64,000 nucleotides of DNA, taken from NCBI GenBank assembly GCA_021324735.1, contig JAJPIO010000006.1:141667-205666 (forward strand), in the 5' to 3' direction. This DNA is from Bacteroidota bacterium (GTDB taxonomy: Bacteria; Bacteroidota; Ignavibacteria; Palsa-1295). Of this stretch, positions 38,042 to 48,877 are shown piece by piece; position 1 is the first letter of the stretch, and each line of letters begins with the position of its first letter. The notes beneath the pieces were generated by a model. That model searched no databases, had not been told where the DNA came from, and saw only the letters and a program-made list of their open reading frames with translations. Both the position numbers and the translations under genes were made by a program.

Positions 38042-38740
38042 ATGAAGCGTATAATTGCTCTCACTATTTTAGTAATAACCAGCTTTGCCTGTAAATCTGC
38101 GATCAGTCCTGGCGAGCCGGCAACGGCACCCAAGGTCGGCTCTCAACTCGTCTATCAGGTGAACGCTTCACATGCCGATGGCACCGGTGCTTGTGTGCTT
38201 ACGGAGTATGATACCGTGATGAGTGGATCGAGTTCAGGATTTACCGTGGCGCGCCATTCCGATACGATCGGCAATATCGCGACCTCAGCGCTGGATAATT
38301 TCCTTATTCTTCCTTCGGGCGATCTATCAGACGTTTATTCGTGCGGCTGTGATACCGTCCCCCTGCCCATCGCCAGTCATCAATCCTTTGATCCCAGACC
38401 GAATGGCTTCGTGACGCCCATTAAATTGAACGGATTTGTCGATCCGAGTGCACACGTATATCTTCATTCGCAGTATGAAGGTGAGGAAACGATCGATGCT
38501 GCAGGGTCTTCCTTTCCATGCACGAAGGTGAGCGAAATAGAGACTATTACAATGATGTTTCCTACTGCTCGAGCAGGCTCTCAGTATGATACGGCCATCA
38601 TAACTCACCGCTTTTGGTATTCCTACGATCTTCACTTTTTCGTGAAAGATGAACTCGTTCAAACAGGCACAGATACCATCACGACACAACTGAATTCGAC
38701 CAACCTAAACTATACTCGAAAGCTTGTTTCCTACAAGTAG
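38042..38740 (+). CDS. Putative lipoprotein of unknown function
   Basis: 232 residues. The N-terminus MKRIIALTILVITSFACKSA fits a lipoprotein signal with Cys17 as the modified residue. The rest is a beta-rich domain with several Cys pairs (SCGCDTVPLPI, SSFPCTKVSE) and a late YSYDLHFFVKDELVQTG strand pattern; no family was recognised. It is monocistronic with a possible own promoter at 37985. Envelope location is likely; function is unknown. Confidence 0.68.
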   Translation: MKRIIALTILVITSFACKSAISPGEPATAPKVGSQLVYQVNASHADGTGACVLTEYDTVMSGSSSGFTVARHSDTIGNIATSALDNFLILPSGDLSDVYSCGCDTVPLPIASHQSFDPRPNGFVTPIKLNGFVDPSAHVYLHSQYEGEETIDAAGSSFPCTKVSEIETITMMFPTARAGSQYDTAIITHRFWYSYDLHFFVKDELVQTGTDTITTQLNSTNLNYTRKLVSYK

Positions 38741-38940
38741 CTCTGGCATGAGCAGCGGAGGTGTGAACCATTTTCGCCCTGTTTTGAAACATCCCTCCCC
38801 CTCTACCGTAGCCTAAATGTTGAAATTCGGCTATTTTGCAGGATACGTGCATTTTGGTCGTGCCTTACCCTGCATTTCATTTATTCATAGCCCTCGTGAC
38901 AGTACCGGTACAGGACAACGGCTCTATCTCGAAACGCCCC

Positions 38941-40008
38941 ATGCTACGGAGCGGCGGGTCGCGCTGGAAAATTGCCGCTCTGAGCGTCCTGACCCTTGGC
39001 TCGATCACCGGATTAGCCGCCGCCATCGAACGCTATTTTACGACTCATATCGCTCGCAAAGGTTCGGAGCAGCGCCTTGTTTTTAAGCTGGACGCTCCCT
39101 ATGGTTCGGTCGATCTTCAGGCTGGTACGAATCAATCCGATGTAGCTACGATCGAATCGCTGGATGAAGATGCCAATGCGCATAATTGCCAGTGGAGCTA
39201 CGGCATGCGCCCGGACTATGTTGGCCTCCTTCGTATCGGCGTCGGGACGGACGAGGGAATGCTGGGCCAGCCGCCGATAGCAATGTGGTATGCAAAGTCG
39301 GGATTTTCAACGGTCAGCGCCCCCGTATTTGAATCCGATCAAGGCAGCCCGATCCATCCTTCATCGTTCTCCTTCTCGCTTCCCCCGCTCGCTCCTCCAC
39401 CCCTGGTTCATCCGCGATTTACAGTAATATCCACCGATGGCGGCACGTATGTTAAGCCGGAATCGTCGGCCAGTACCCGAATTCACTTAAGCCGTGATAT
39501 CCCAATGGATTTCACCGCCGACCTGGGATTCGGTGAATCGTCGATCGACCTGACAGGCCTCGCCCTTACCTCGGCGGCGATCGAGACGGGCGCTTCCCGC
39601 GCGGTTATTTACTGCAATCAGCCCAATACTCAGTCCATGCGATCGTGTTCGCTTCGTGCTGGTATTGGCCAATGTACGTTTGTCGGACTTTCGAATTTAA
39701 ATAGTGACCGCTTTAACTTTCACGGCGCGGTGGGAAGCTATCACCTTGCGTTCGATGGCCGTTTGACGCATAATATGGACGCCGTGGTCGAACTCGGCTT
39801 AGGCGTATGTTCCGTTACGATCCCAGCAACCGCAGCCCGAGTTCAGGTATTCTCCGATGACGGCCTCTTAAGCTCCTTCTCCTTCGCTGGCCTTGCCCAA
39901 CGCCGGGGAGGCTATTACACCAGTCCGGGATTCGATCGCTCGAATAGCCCTATTTTGACGCTCCATGTGTCCAGCGGGGCGGGTAAGATATCAGTTATTT
40001 ACCACTAA
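38941..40008 (+). CDS. Membrane-anchored toastrack-like beta-strand protein
   Basis: 355 residues from ATG 38941, chosen because a basic stretch and one hydrophobic helix follow (SRWKIAALSVLTLGSITGLA). An in-frame ATG at 38836 would add 35 residues of poor quality. Downstream is a Pro-rich linker, then repeated short strands of the DUF4097/DUF2154 toastrack type (DFTADLGFGESSIDLTGLAL, AAIETGASRAVIYC, VVELGLGVCSVTIP). Such domains are found in putative adhesins and LiaF-like envelope-stress sensors. Assignment is tentative. Confidence 0.6.
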   Translation: MLRSGGSRWKIAALSVLTLGSITGLAAAIERYFTTHIARKGSEQRLVFKLDAPYGSVDLQAGTNQSDVATIESLDEDANAHNCQWSYGMRPDYVGLLRIGVGTDEGMLGQPPIAMWYAKSGFSTVSAPVFESDQGSPIHPSSFSFSLPPLAPPPLVHPRFTVISTDGGTYVKPESSASTRIHLSRDIPMDFTADLGFGESSIDLTGLALTSAAIETGASRAVIYCNQPNTQSMRSCSLRAGIGQCTFVGLSNLNSDRFNFHGAVGSYHLAFDGRLTHNMDAVVELGLGVCSVTIPATAARVQVFSDDGLLSSFSFAGLAQRRGGYYTSPGFDRSNSPILTLHVSSGAGKISVIYH

Positions 40009-40093
40009 GTTTTTCTAATTGTAATGGTTTTCTATTCCCTTAAATAAGGGAAAAGTCCTATGTTATATATCACCCCTAAAGGCATTTAATATA

Positions 40094-40101
40094 TACCTTT
40101 G
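40094..40101 (+). promoter_or_regulatory. Candidate -7 box (TACCTTTG)
   Basis: An exact TANNTTTG match 39 bases before ATG 40141. The -33 region lacks a clear TTG. An 18-bp inverted repeat TTCCCTT-AAAT-AAGGGAA lies at about 40035-40052. Confidence 0.4.
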
Positions 40102-40140
40102 ACTTCGCTGTAAGCAGTTTACCTCGTTAATGATACAGCG

Positions 40141-41952
40141 ATGACATACTCTCTCGACAATCGCAGATTTGCATTTTTCTTTGTAATATTCTTTTTAGTA
40201 ATTTCTTCCCGGCTTTACGCCGGCAGCATTGGCAGCGTTCACGGGATACTTCGCCAATACCCGATCGATGGGGCTAAGGACGTTCCGGTAGTGACTCGAA
40301 TCGGTCTTACACTCGAGGTTCCGGTCGAGATATCGAAATCGGTCGGGACATTTACCGTCGTTGGATCGCACTCGGGTCGCCATGATGGCACCATTCGATT
40401 ATCGTACGATAGACGCACCGTCATATTCTCTCCGCAGAGTCCTTTCGAGCCTAACGAGACAGTCACGGTACACTATGTCCGAACCGACGAGAACATGGAG
40501 CCAGTCACCGATAATTTTTCATTTTCCACTTACTCGAGTTCATCCTATGGATCACTTCTCACATTAGCCGCTCATGGTGTGGAGTCACCAACGAAGGCAG
40601 ATAGCATTCCTCCGCCACCGCCACCACCACCTCCACCTCCTCCACCTGACTCGACAAATTGGAGTACCATCTTCCTGACGCAGGTATCAAAGAATCCAAC
40701 ACCGGGGAAGATATATCTCTCTGTGATCGCACCGTTGCCTCAGATATCCGATCACCTGCTGGTCCTCGATGAAAAAGGGCAGATACTCGATTCCGCACTC
40801 ATCCACGGCGCCCTTGACTTTGAAAAGCAGGGAAATGGTGAATTAACCTATTTTGATAGCCCACATAGTATTTACTACGGCATCGATTCGAATTTCCATA
40901 TCATCGATACTTTTACAGCCAGCAACGGCTATACGATGGATGGGCATGAGTTGCGAGTTTATAACGATCATGGTTATAGCGTCCTTGCTTCTTCCATATC
41001 GACGATCGATCTTTCCCAGCTTATTCCGGGAGCACCCTCCAGTGTCAACGTCACTGGCTCCGTCATCCAAACGTTTGACCGCGATGGCAATGAGATCTTT
41101 GAATGGCGTGGCATCGACCATTATAATATTCTCGACGGCCTGATCGATTATGCAATGGGACCCCTGCTGGATTTTGAACATGCCAATTCGATCGATGTGG
41201 ATTCGAATGGAGATTACCTGCTGTCGAATCGCACGATGTCTGAGTTGACTAAGATCAACGGCTCTACCGGGGATATTATCTGGCGGCTTGGAGGCCCTGA
41301 AAATCAATTCTCACTTATTGGCGATTCGCGGTGGTTCAACGCGCAGCATAATGCTCGCTGGCTTCCCAACGGCCATATCATTCTCTTCGATAATTCAACG
41401 TTCCTTTCGAACTCCGCGAGTAGAGCCGTTGAATATAAGGTGGATGAATCGGCGAAGAAGGCAACGATGGTCTGGCAATTTGCTCATGATCCACCGATAC
41501 AATCAATGGCGATGGGCTCCGTCCAGCGCTTCCCCAATGGCAATACGCTAATCGGCTGGGGCATGGCATCGCAATTGATGACGGAAGTGACCGCAAAGAA
41601 TGAGGTTGTATACGACGTCCAAGCACCCTTCCTTACCTCGTACAGAGTCTTGAAAGAGCCGACCAAGCCGGCGATCAATTCCTCGATATTGGCACAGTTG
41701 GCGTCACCGGAGCTTTCTCTTTCAGCACAAGTTACCAGCAGCGAATTGGATATTACCCTTTCCACGAACGGTCTTCCTGCGACCCTTACCATATGCGACG
41801 TTTGTGGCCGAACGGTTGCCAGCATTCTCAATAATACCGTTCTACCGGATCACAGCCTGCACTTTGACACACAAGGGCTTGCACCTGGCGCTTATTTCTG
41901 TGTACTTTCTACAGCAAAAGGAATCCGCTCGCTACCTATTATTTTGCGGTGA
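40141..41952 (+). CDS. Arylsulfotransferase-like protein with T9SS sorting domain
   Basis: 603 residues. Signal peptide (RFAFFFVIFFLVISSRLYAG), an Ig-like Big_5 domain (GAKDVPVVTRIGLTLEVPVE to about residue 140), a run of more than a dozen Pro (about 157-171), then an arylsulfotransferase-type propeller. Its marks are ANSIDVDSNGDYLLSNRTMS, TGDIIWRLGG, HNARWLPNGHIILFDN and QRFPNGNTLIGWG. The C-terminus is a T9SS type A domain (ICDVCGRTVASI, LAPGAYFCVLST). ASST enzymes move sulfate between phenols, but many relatives are uncharacterised, so activity is not established. Confidence 0.82.
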   Translation: MTYSLDNRRFAFFFVIFFLVISSRLYAGSIGSVHGILRQYPIDGAKDVPVVTRIGLTLEVPVEISKSVGTFTVVGSHSGRHDGTIRLSYDRRTVIFSPQSPFEPNETVTVHYVRTDENMEPVTDNFSFSTYSSSSYGSLLTLAAHGVESPTKADSIPPPPPPPPPPPPPDSTNWSTIFLTQVSKNPTPGKIYLSVIAPLPQISDHLLVLDEKGQILDSALIHGALDFEKQGNGELTYFDSPHSIYYGIDSNFHIIDTFTASNGYTMDGHELRVYNDHGYSVLASSISTIDLSQLIPGAPSSVNVTGSVIQTFDRDGNEIFEWRGIDHYNILDGLIDYAMGPLLDFEHANSIDVDSNGDYLLSNRTMSELTKINGSTGDIIWRLGGPENQFSLIGDSRWFNAQHNARWLPNGHIILFDNSTFLSNSASRAVEYKVDESAKKATMVWQFAHDPPIQSMAMGSVQRFPNGNTLIGWGMASQLMTEVTAKNEVVYDVQAPFLTSYRVLKEPTKPAINSSILAQLASPELSLSAQVTSSELDITLSTNGLPATLTICDVCGRTVASILNNTVLPDHSLHFDTQGLAPGAYFCVLSTAKGIRSLPIILR

Positions 41953-42069
41953 TTTAAGCGGTTCACGGAAAGCCTAAAAACGAACCGAGAGTATCGGTCT
42001 GCGGTTGTGCATTGATACTTGGGAATACCACCAGGTAATACCATATTTTATATTCGTTCAGAACGCCGC

Positions 42070-43245
<1,176 letters not shown>

Positions 43246-43276
43246 ACTCTGGAAGTGTAGACCCTTAATTATCTAC

Positions 43277-43312
43277 TAAAAGCCCGTAGGGATTTCCTTG
43301 CGGGCTTTTTTG
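43277..43312 (+). terminator. Terminator of metK
   Basis: AAAAGCCCG (43278-43286) pairs with CGGGCTTTT (43301-43309), followed by TTTG. Confidence 0.8.
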
Positions 43313-43343
43313 CTTAACGAAGGGGTCGTTCGGTACAGCTTTT

Positions 43344-43375
43344 GGAACCGTTGGTTATAACGGCTCATCCGTTCC
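43344..43375. promoter_or_regulatory. Nested dyad upstream of the efflux operon
   Basis: CCGTT (43348-43352) pairs with AACGG (43359-43363), inside an outer GGAAC (43344-43348) and GTTCC (43371-43375). It lies about 40 bases before the TolC-like gene and could be an operator. Confidence 0.3.
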
Positions 43376-43414
43376 AGTATGTCAGTAAGGGCACCTGTGA
43401 TGGAATGACAATCG

Positions 43415-44806
43415 ATGCCGTTGTCGTTTTCTTGGAACGTGGAATTCTGCTCACCTAAACGCCAGGCAAAGCTTATTAAACATACAGCGATCGTTCTGCT
43501 GTTCATTGCCACTGGTTTCTCGAATCTTCGGGCCCAGCGCGTGCTAACATTGGATTCCGTGTATTCCATTGCTGTAACAGGATCGCCTGAACTTCCTCCT
43601 GCTCGCCTCGCTGTGCAACAAGCAGAACTCGGACGACGCGAGGTATTGCTCCCACCCTTTCCGGCACTCCATTATAAGGCGGGAGCAAGTTATGCACCTA
43701 CGGGACGAAACTGGGGCTACGATCCGGCGATCACCAATGAAGGACAAGTAAATGGGCAGCTTAGCATTGCGGGCACGATCTATCAAGGAGGTAGGCGATT
43801 TAAACGTCAGCAGGCAGACCTGGACGTTATGCATGCCCAAGCGTCTCTTTCCCTTACGCAGGAAAATCTTCGGTTCGAAATTTCTCAGAGTTTTTTAGAT
43901 GCTCTTCGAGCACAAGGTACTGCGCGGATCGAGCGGGAAAGTATCGCTGAGCTTACAGCATATCGAGATTTTGTCGAACGCCTCTTTAAAGGCGGTGCAG
44001 CGGCGTATACGGATCTATTAAAAACCGAAGTGCAATTGGGTACCGAAGAGATCGCGCTGGATAAGGCGCTTGCTGAAGCGATACAGGCAAAATTTGCAAT
44101 TGCCGCTTTAATGGGATCGCCATCCGATACTTCCTTTTCGATCCGGGGAAGTTACGACTCGGTTCTTCGTAACCCCGAGTTCACTATTGCAGATTACGAT
44201 TCGCTGATAACGTTATCGATCTCACTCGCTCAAAATGAACTGGACCGCGCAAAGCTGGATATCGAACTTGCAAAAGCGCAAACAAAGCCAACGATCGATA
44301 TAAACCTCGATGCAGGTTTACTGACCTCGGTCCAGAACCTTACCGCTCCTCCGGGCGAGCGTAATGGAATGCTCGGTGCCTCCGCGGGGATCACGATCGA
44401 AGGACCGATCCTCGATTGGGGGCTAAATAAGATACAGGTCCAGGAAAAACAGGTCGCCGCGCAAATGCTCGAAGCAGAGTTGAACAGACAGAAGCGCGAG
44501 CTTAGGGCCCAATTAGTGCAACTGCAGCTACTCATGCGAACGGCACGCGAACGCCTCGTGCAAATTCGCGATAATCTTAAAAAAGCAATGGATGCCTACG
44601 AGCTCGAAAAAGCAAAATATGCGGTCGGTGGTGCGTTAGCGTCGGAAGTACTCGACGCTCATAAGCAGATCACCGATACAAAGCTCGCCGAGCTTGATAT
44701 CCTGAACGACATCGAGACGTACCGGGCGAACCTTACTCATCTTACAGCAAAACCGAGCACGAATACGAACGCCAATGCGAACACGAATTCTCAAAATGGC
44801 CAGTAA
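43415..44806 (+). CDS. TolC-family outer-membrane efflux protein
   Basis: 463 residues. Signal peptide at LIKHTAIVLLFIATGFSNLR (cut near AQ). The start codon is uncertain: ATG 43415 or GTG 43439. Two OEP repeats follow, with long coiled helices (QQADLDVMHAQASLSLTQEN, EYRDFVERLFKGGAAAYTDL-like segment, then RELRAQLVQLQLLMRTARER). TolC-like trimers form the duct through the outer membrane for RND or ABC exporters. The end is Asn/Thr-rich low complexity (NTNANANTNS). It overlaps the adaptor gene and so opens the efflux operon. Confidence 0.86.
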   Translation: MPLSFSWNVEFCSPKRQAKLIKHTAIVLLFIATGFSNLRAQRVLTLDSVYSIAVTGSPELPPARLAVQQAELGRREVLLPPFPALHYKAGASYAPTGRNWGYDPAITNEGQVNGQLSIAGTIYQGGRRFKRQQADLDVMHAQASLSLTQENLRFEISQSFLDALRAQGTARIERESIAELTAYRDFVERLFKGGAAAYTDLLKTEVQLGTEEIALDKALAEAIQAKFAIAALMGSPSDTSFSIRGSYDSVLRNPEFTIADYDSLITLSISLAQNELDRAKLDIELAKAQTKPTIDINLDAGLLTSVQNLTAPPGERNGMLGASAGITIEGPILDWGLNKIQVQEKQVAAQMLEAELNRQKRELRAQLVQLQLLMRTARERLVQIRDNLKKAMDAYELEKAKYAVGGALASEVLDAHKQITDTKLAELDILNDIETYRANLTHLTAKPSTNTNANANTNSQNGQ

Positions 44807-45785
44807 GAGCGTCTGGTTATGCGCCGCGCTTCTTGTATGCGCTTGCGCAAAAAAAGGGCAAACGGACGAGGAAACCTCGAACGTGCAAGCGGTCGTCTCC
44901 GTACGAGCCACTACCGTTCAAGACGGGACCATTCCCGAACAACTGATGGTGACCGGGCACACTGAAGCTCTCGCTCGAGAACGCATTGTTTCTCCTATAG
45001 CAGGAAAACTTCTTTCTATCACAGGGGTCGAAGGTGCCTTTATTAAAGAAGGAGAGGTCCTTGCTACCATTCAGTCGAAGGAATCACAAGCCAGTGAGAC
45101 GGGCGCAGAGGTAATGATGGCGGATGCTAAGACACCTGCAGAGCGGGCGGAAGCTGAACGAATGCTGGCGCTTGCCAAAAAGGGACAGAATGGGGTTGCG
45201 GTGCGGGCAAGAATCTCCGGACTGATCGCAACGCGCTCTGCGAACTCAGGAGAATTCGTTTCTGAGAATCAGGAGCTTCTCAGTATTGTATCACCGAGTG
45301 AAATCACCTTCGTTGCCGATGTACCAATGGCACGAATGAATGAGGTACGCATCGGCGAGCCGGCCATCGTCTCCTTACCAATGCTTCCCAACCAAACGCT
45401 TTCGGCAAGCGTCTACGCTATTAAGCCTCAAGCGGATTCGACCGGGCAAGCCGCACATGTCGTATTCATGTTCGGTAAGCTTTCGCTTTTTGTTTTGCAA
45501 AGCCTTCGAACCGGCATTGTTGGTAGTGCAACCATAACCTTCGACGTGCGCCATCACGCAATGCTCGTACCCAAAGCTGCAATAATCCGAAATGATGAAA
45601 CGAACGAGCGATCGGTAATGACCTTCGGCACCGATTCGATCGCACATAGCATCGATGTTACTCCGGTGACAGAAGTCGATAGCCTTGTCGCTGTAGAGAG
45701 CGATGAGTTAAAGCCGGGTATGAACGTCATTACCGAAGGTAATTATGCTTTAACGGATTCTACACGCATTACCATAGCCCGCTAA
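44796..45785 (+). CDS. RND efflux periplasmic adaptor (membrane fusion protein) lipoprotein
   Basis: 329 residues from ATG 44796. A longer frame to ATG 44775 would put charged residues before the lipoprotein signal SVWLCAALLVCACAKK (lipobox VCAC). The lipoyl-like half domains are at ERIVSPIAGKLLSITGVEGA and VAVRARISGLIATRSANSGE, with only a short hairpin between them. Beta-barrel and membrane-proximal domains follow (PSEITFVADVPMARMNEV, VLPKAAIIRNDE-type segment). It bridges RND pump and TolC. It overlaps the TolC gene by 11 bases; the pump gene starts 4 bases after. Confidence 0.88.
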   Translation: MASKSVWLCAALLVCACAKKGQTDEETSNVQAVVSVRATTVQDGTIPEQLMVTGHTEALARERIVSPIAGKLLSITGVEGAFIKEGEVLATIQSKESQASETGAEVMMADAKTPAERAEAERMLALAKKGQNGVAVRARISGLIATRSANSGEFVSENQELLSIVSPSEITFVADVPMARMNEVRIGEPAIVSLPMLPNQTLSASVYAIKPQADSTGQAAHVVFMFGKLSLFVLQSLRTGIVGSATITFDVRHHAMLVPKAAIIRNDETNERSVMTFGTDSIAHSIDVTPVTEVDSLVAVESDELKPGMNVITEGNYALTDSTRITIAR

Positions 45786-45789
45786 CGTC

Positions 45790-48700
45790 GTGACTTTTAT
45801 CGAAAGCGTAAAGCATCACCAAAAGGCGGTCCTGTTTACGACGATCTTACTCGTTGCAGGAGGAATTGCCCTTATGCTTTCGATGCCGGTGGGGCTTTTT
45901 CCCGACATCACGTTCCCCCGCATTGTCGTCCTGGTTGATAATGGCGAACAGCCGGCCGAGCGAATGATGGTCGAAGTGACGAAACCGATCGAAGCAGTGA
46001 TCAGCGCCGTCCCCGGTACTCGTCTCGTCCGCTCGATAACCAGCCGCGGTTCGACAGAGATAGACATCTTCTTCAATTGGGGTTCGAATATCATGCAGAC
46101 GATGGACCTTTTACAAGGCCAGCTCTCGAATATTCGAACAACTTTGCCGGCAACCGCCAAGATCAGCGTTCAAATGATGAACGTTTCGGTCTACCCTATT
46201 GAGGGATATAGTTTAACTTCTGATACACTGTCGCAGATCGAAATGCGCGATCTTGCGCTCTACACGATTCGTCCCGCCCTTTTGCAAGTGCCAGGCGTTG
46301 CACAGGTAGAAGTCACCGGTGGAGAGCAGCGCGAGTTTTGGGTCACGGTCGATCCTGACCGGCTTCTTGCCCACCATCTCGATATTCGTCAGGTCAACGA
46401 TGCCATTCAAAAAACAAATATGGTGGCATCGACGGCGCTCGTTGAGAATAACCACCAGCTTTATCTTTCGCTGGTGAACGGGCTGCTAAAGAATACGGAC
46501 GAAATTGCCTCTGTAACGATAGCTTCTCCGAACGGTATTCCGGTCCGTGTTGGAGATATTGCAACGGTCACCCCTGCTCAGCAGGAGCAATACATCCGCA
46601 CTACAGCCGCAGGACGTGAAGCTGTCCTTATTAACGTGATGAAGCAGCCTACAGGCAGTACCGTCGCGATCGGGCTTGCCGTTCAGCAGAGGTTGGCTTC
46701 TATGAAGCTGCCCCGTGGTATGCGCATCGCGAATTTCTACGACCAGTCCGGGTACATCAATGATTCGATCTCGAGCACGAGGGATAGCATTCTGATCGGT
46801 ATTGCGCTGGCTATGCTGGTGCTACTTGCCTTCCTGCGTAGCTGGCGTATTGCTCTCGTTTTGGCTCTCGTTGTTCCGGCAACCGTCGCCTGTACGTTCA
46901 TTTGCCTCAATGTGATCGGCGAAACGGTCAACATCATGACGCTCGGCGGTATTGCTGCCGCCGTTGGCCTTATCATCGACGATTCGATCGTTATCATCGA
47001 GAATATTTTTACTCACTTTTCTCTCGAGACCACTCGTTTAGAACATACAGGAAATAAACATTTTGTCTTCATTCGAGCAGCCCGCACTTCGATCCAGGAG
47101 CTATTCCCAGCGGTACTGGGCTCTACTGCGAGCACTATCGTGATCCACATACCACTCGGTTTTCTTGGCGGTCTTACGGGAGCATTCTTTCGGCCGCTTT
47201 CGATCACGATGGTCTTTGCACTTATTATTTCGTTCATTTTTTCCTTATCTCTCTCTCCCCTTTTAGCATCGATCTTCCTGCGGGAAAAAGATATTGAACG
47301 AGAGATCAAGAAGGAAGAAAAGCCAGGGCCGATCTTCCGTGCCTACAAGGGGGCAATGGATTGGCTCCTTCGTATTCGTTGGATAGCGATCCCGATCTCC
47401 CTTGGCATTTTTGTAGTCACCTATCTAATTTACACGCAGGTCGGCAGCTCCTTCATGCCTGAAATGGACGAAGGTGCAATTGTCTTCGATTATACCTCGC
47501 CGCCCGGTACCTCGTTGAACGAGACGAACCGGATGCTAAAAGATGTCGAGCGTATAATTTTCAAGATACCGGAAGTTGCATCCTACTCACGGCGAACCGG
47601 AACACAACTCGGTTTCTTTCTCACCGAACCCAATACGGGCGATTTTCTTATCAAGCTAAAGACCAAGCGTTCACGCTCTACGGATGAAGTCATCGACGAT
47701 CTACGTGCGAAAGTAAGCCGTGCTCAGCCGGCATTACGCATCGATTTTGGTCAGCTTCTTTCGGATGTTATTGGTGACCTGGAGAACAGCCCCTCACCCA
47801 TTGAAATAAAGTTATTCAGTGACAACATCGCTTTGCGTGATAGCACTGCCGTAGAGATCAAAAATGCGATCGAAGATATCAAAGGTGTTGCCGATCCTTT
47901 TAATGGTATCGTGATCTCCGGACCTTCGATCGTTATTAAGGTCGATCCTATAAAGTCATCCTTCTATGGCCTGACCACAACCGACGTTCAGGATCAGCTT
48001 CAAACAATGATGGAGGGGTCGGTCGAGAGCAACGTCCAATTGCCACAGAAGCTGGTCGGTATTCGCGTTCGTTTCCCTCATTCGTATAAAACGGACCTTG
48101 ATTCGATCTCAAACATTATACTCACAGCACCCAACGGCGTGCAAGTACCATTGTATGCGATCGCATCCATTTCGATCACGGCCGGTGAACCGGAGTTAGA
48201 CCGAGAAGGCTTTCGCTCCTATGTAGCAGTTACCGCTCGCCTCGAAAATCGCGATCTTGGCAGCACCATGAACGATATTAAAAAGCGTATCGCTCGTATT
48301 CATATTCCGCCCGGCGTTCAATTGGAGTATGGCGGTGTCTATCAAACGCAACAGGAGTCTTTCCAGAATCTTGTGATGGTCGCATTAGTGGCATTACTGC
48401 TCGTAGCACTCGTACTACTTATCGAATTCCGCGAGTTTAGCGTCCCCGCTTCGATCATTCTCATCACTCTGTTATCGCTTTTGGGTGTCATGGCTGCGCT
48501 TTGGATCACCGGAATGACGATCAATATATCGAGCCTGGTCGGTATGATAATGATCATTGGTATTGTGGCAGAGAATGCTATCTTTATCCTTCATTATACC
48601 AAGCGACCAGAATTTGCGACGAAGGACCTTAAAGAAGCTCTGATCGAAGGCTCTCGACATCGCGCACGCCCGATCACAATGACCACCCTTGCCGCGATCC

Positions 48701-48861
48701 TCGCGTTGCTTCCGCTGGCCGTAGGCTTCGGACAAGGCGCACAAATGCAACAGTCTTTGGCTATCGCTGTCATCGGTGGATTTTCGATCTCGAGCATTTT
48801 GCTGTTCTTCCTTCTTCCAGCACTCTACATGCTTTTACACGGCAAACAAAAGCACTTATAA
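45790..48861 (+). CDS. RND-family multidrug/metal efflux permease
   Basis: 1023 residues starting at GTG. Twelve helices in RND arrangement, with two large periplasmic loops. The proton-relay region in TM4 is GLIIDDSIVIIENIF, where paired Asp matches HAE-1 pumps. Other family motifs are VGLFPDITFPRIVV, the GSSFMPEMDEGAIV segment that opens the second half, and SLVGMIMIIGIVAENAIFIL in TM10. Together with the preceding genes it forms a tripartite pump. Drug versus metal specificity is not clear. No regulator gene is adjacent. Confidence 0.93.
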   Translation: MTFIESVKHHQKAVLFTTILLVAGGIALMLSMPVGLFPDITFPRIVVLVDNGEQPAERMMVEVTKPIEAVISAVPGTRLVRSITSRGSTEIDIFFNWGSNIMQTMDLLQGQLSNIRTTLPATAKISVQMMNVSVYPIEGYSLTSDTLSQIEMRDLALYTIRPALLQVPGVAQVEVTGGEQREFWVTVDPDRLLAHHLDIRQVNDAIQKTNMVASTALVENNHQLYLSLVNGLLKNTDEIASVTIASPNGIPVRVGDIATVTPAQQEQYIRTTAAGREAVLINVMKQPTGSTVAIGLAVQQRLASMKLPRGMRIANFYDQSGYINDSISSTRDSILIGIALAMLVLLAFLRSWRIALVLALVVPATVACTFICLNVIGETVNIMTLGGIAAAVGLIIDDSIVIIENIFTHFSLETTRLEHTGNKHFVFIRAARTSIQELFPAVLGSTASTIVIHIPLGFLGGLTGAFFRPLSITMVFALIISFIFSLSLSPLLASIFLREKDIEREIKKEEKPGPIFRAYKGAMDWLLRIRWIAIPISLGIFVVTYLIYTQVGSSFMPEMDEGAIVFDYTSPPGTSLNETNRMLKDVERIIFKIPEVASYSRRTGTQLGFFLTEPNTGDFLIKLKTKRSRSTDEVIDDLRAKVSRAQPALRIDFGQLLSDVIGDLENSPSPIEIKLFSDNIALRDSTAVEIKNAIEDIKGVADPFNGIVISGPSIVIKVDPIKSSFYGLTTTDVQDQLQTMMEGSVESNVQLPQKLVGIRVRFPHSYKTDLDSISNIILTAPNGVQVPLYAIASISITAGEPELDREGFRSYVAVTARLENRDLGSTMNDIKKRIARIHIPPGVQLEYGGVYQTQQESFQNLVMVALVALLLVALVLLIEFREFSVPASIILITLLSLLGVMAALWITGMTINISSLVGMIMIIGIVAENAIFILHYTKRPEFATKDLKEALIEGSRHRARPITMTTLAAILALLPLAVGFGQGAQMQQSLAIAVIGGFSISSILLFFLLPALYMLLHGKQKHL

Positions 48862-48877
48862 ATTACCATATATAGCT

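Noticed and set aside
41953-42069. Possible SAM riboswitch upstream of metK
   Set aside because: None of the conserved SAM-I, SAM-II or SAM/SAH sequence blocks can be recognised in the short gap.
48776-48877. Upstream extension of the YncE-like gene
   Set aside because: It would overlap the RND pump's last helix and put 34 odd residues before a perfect signal peptide.
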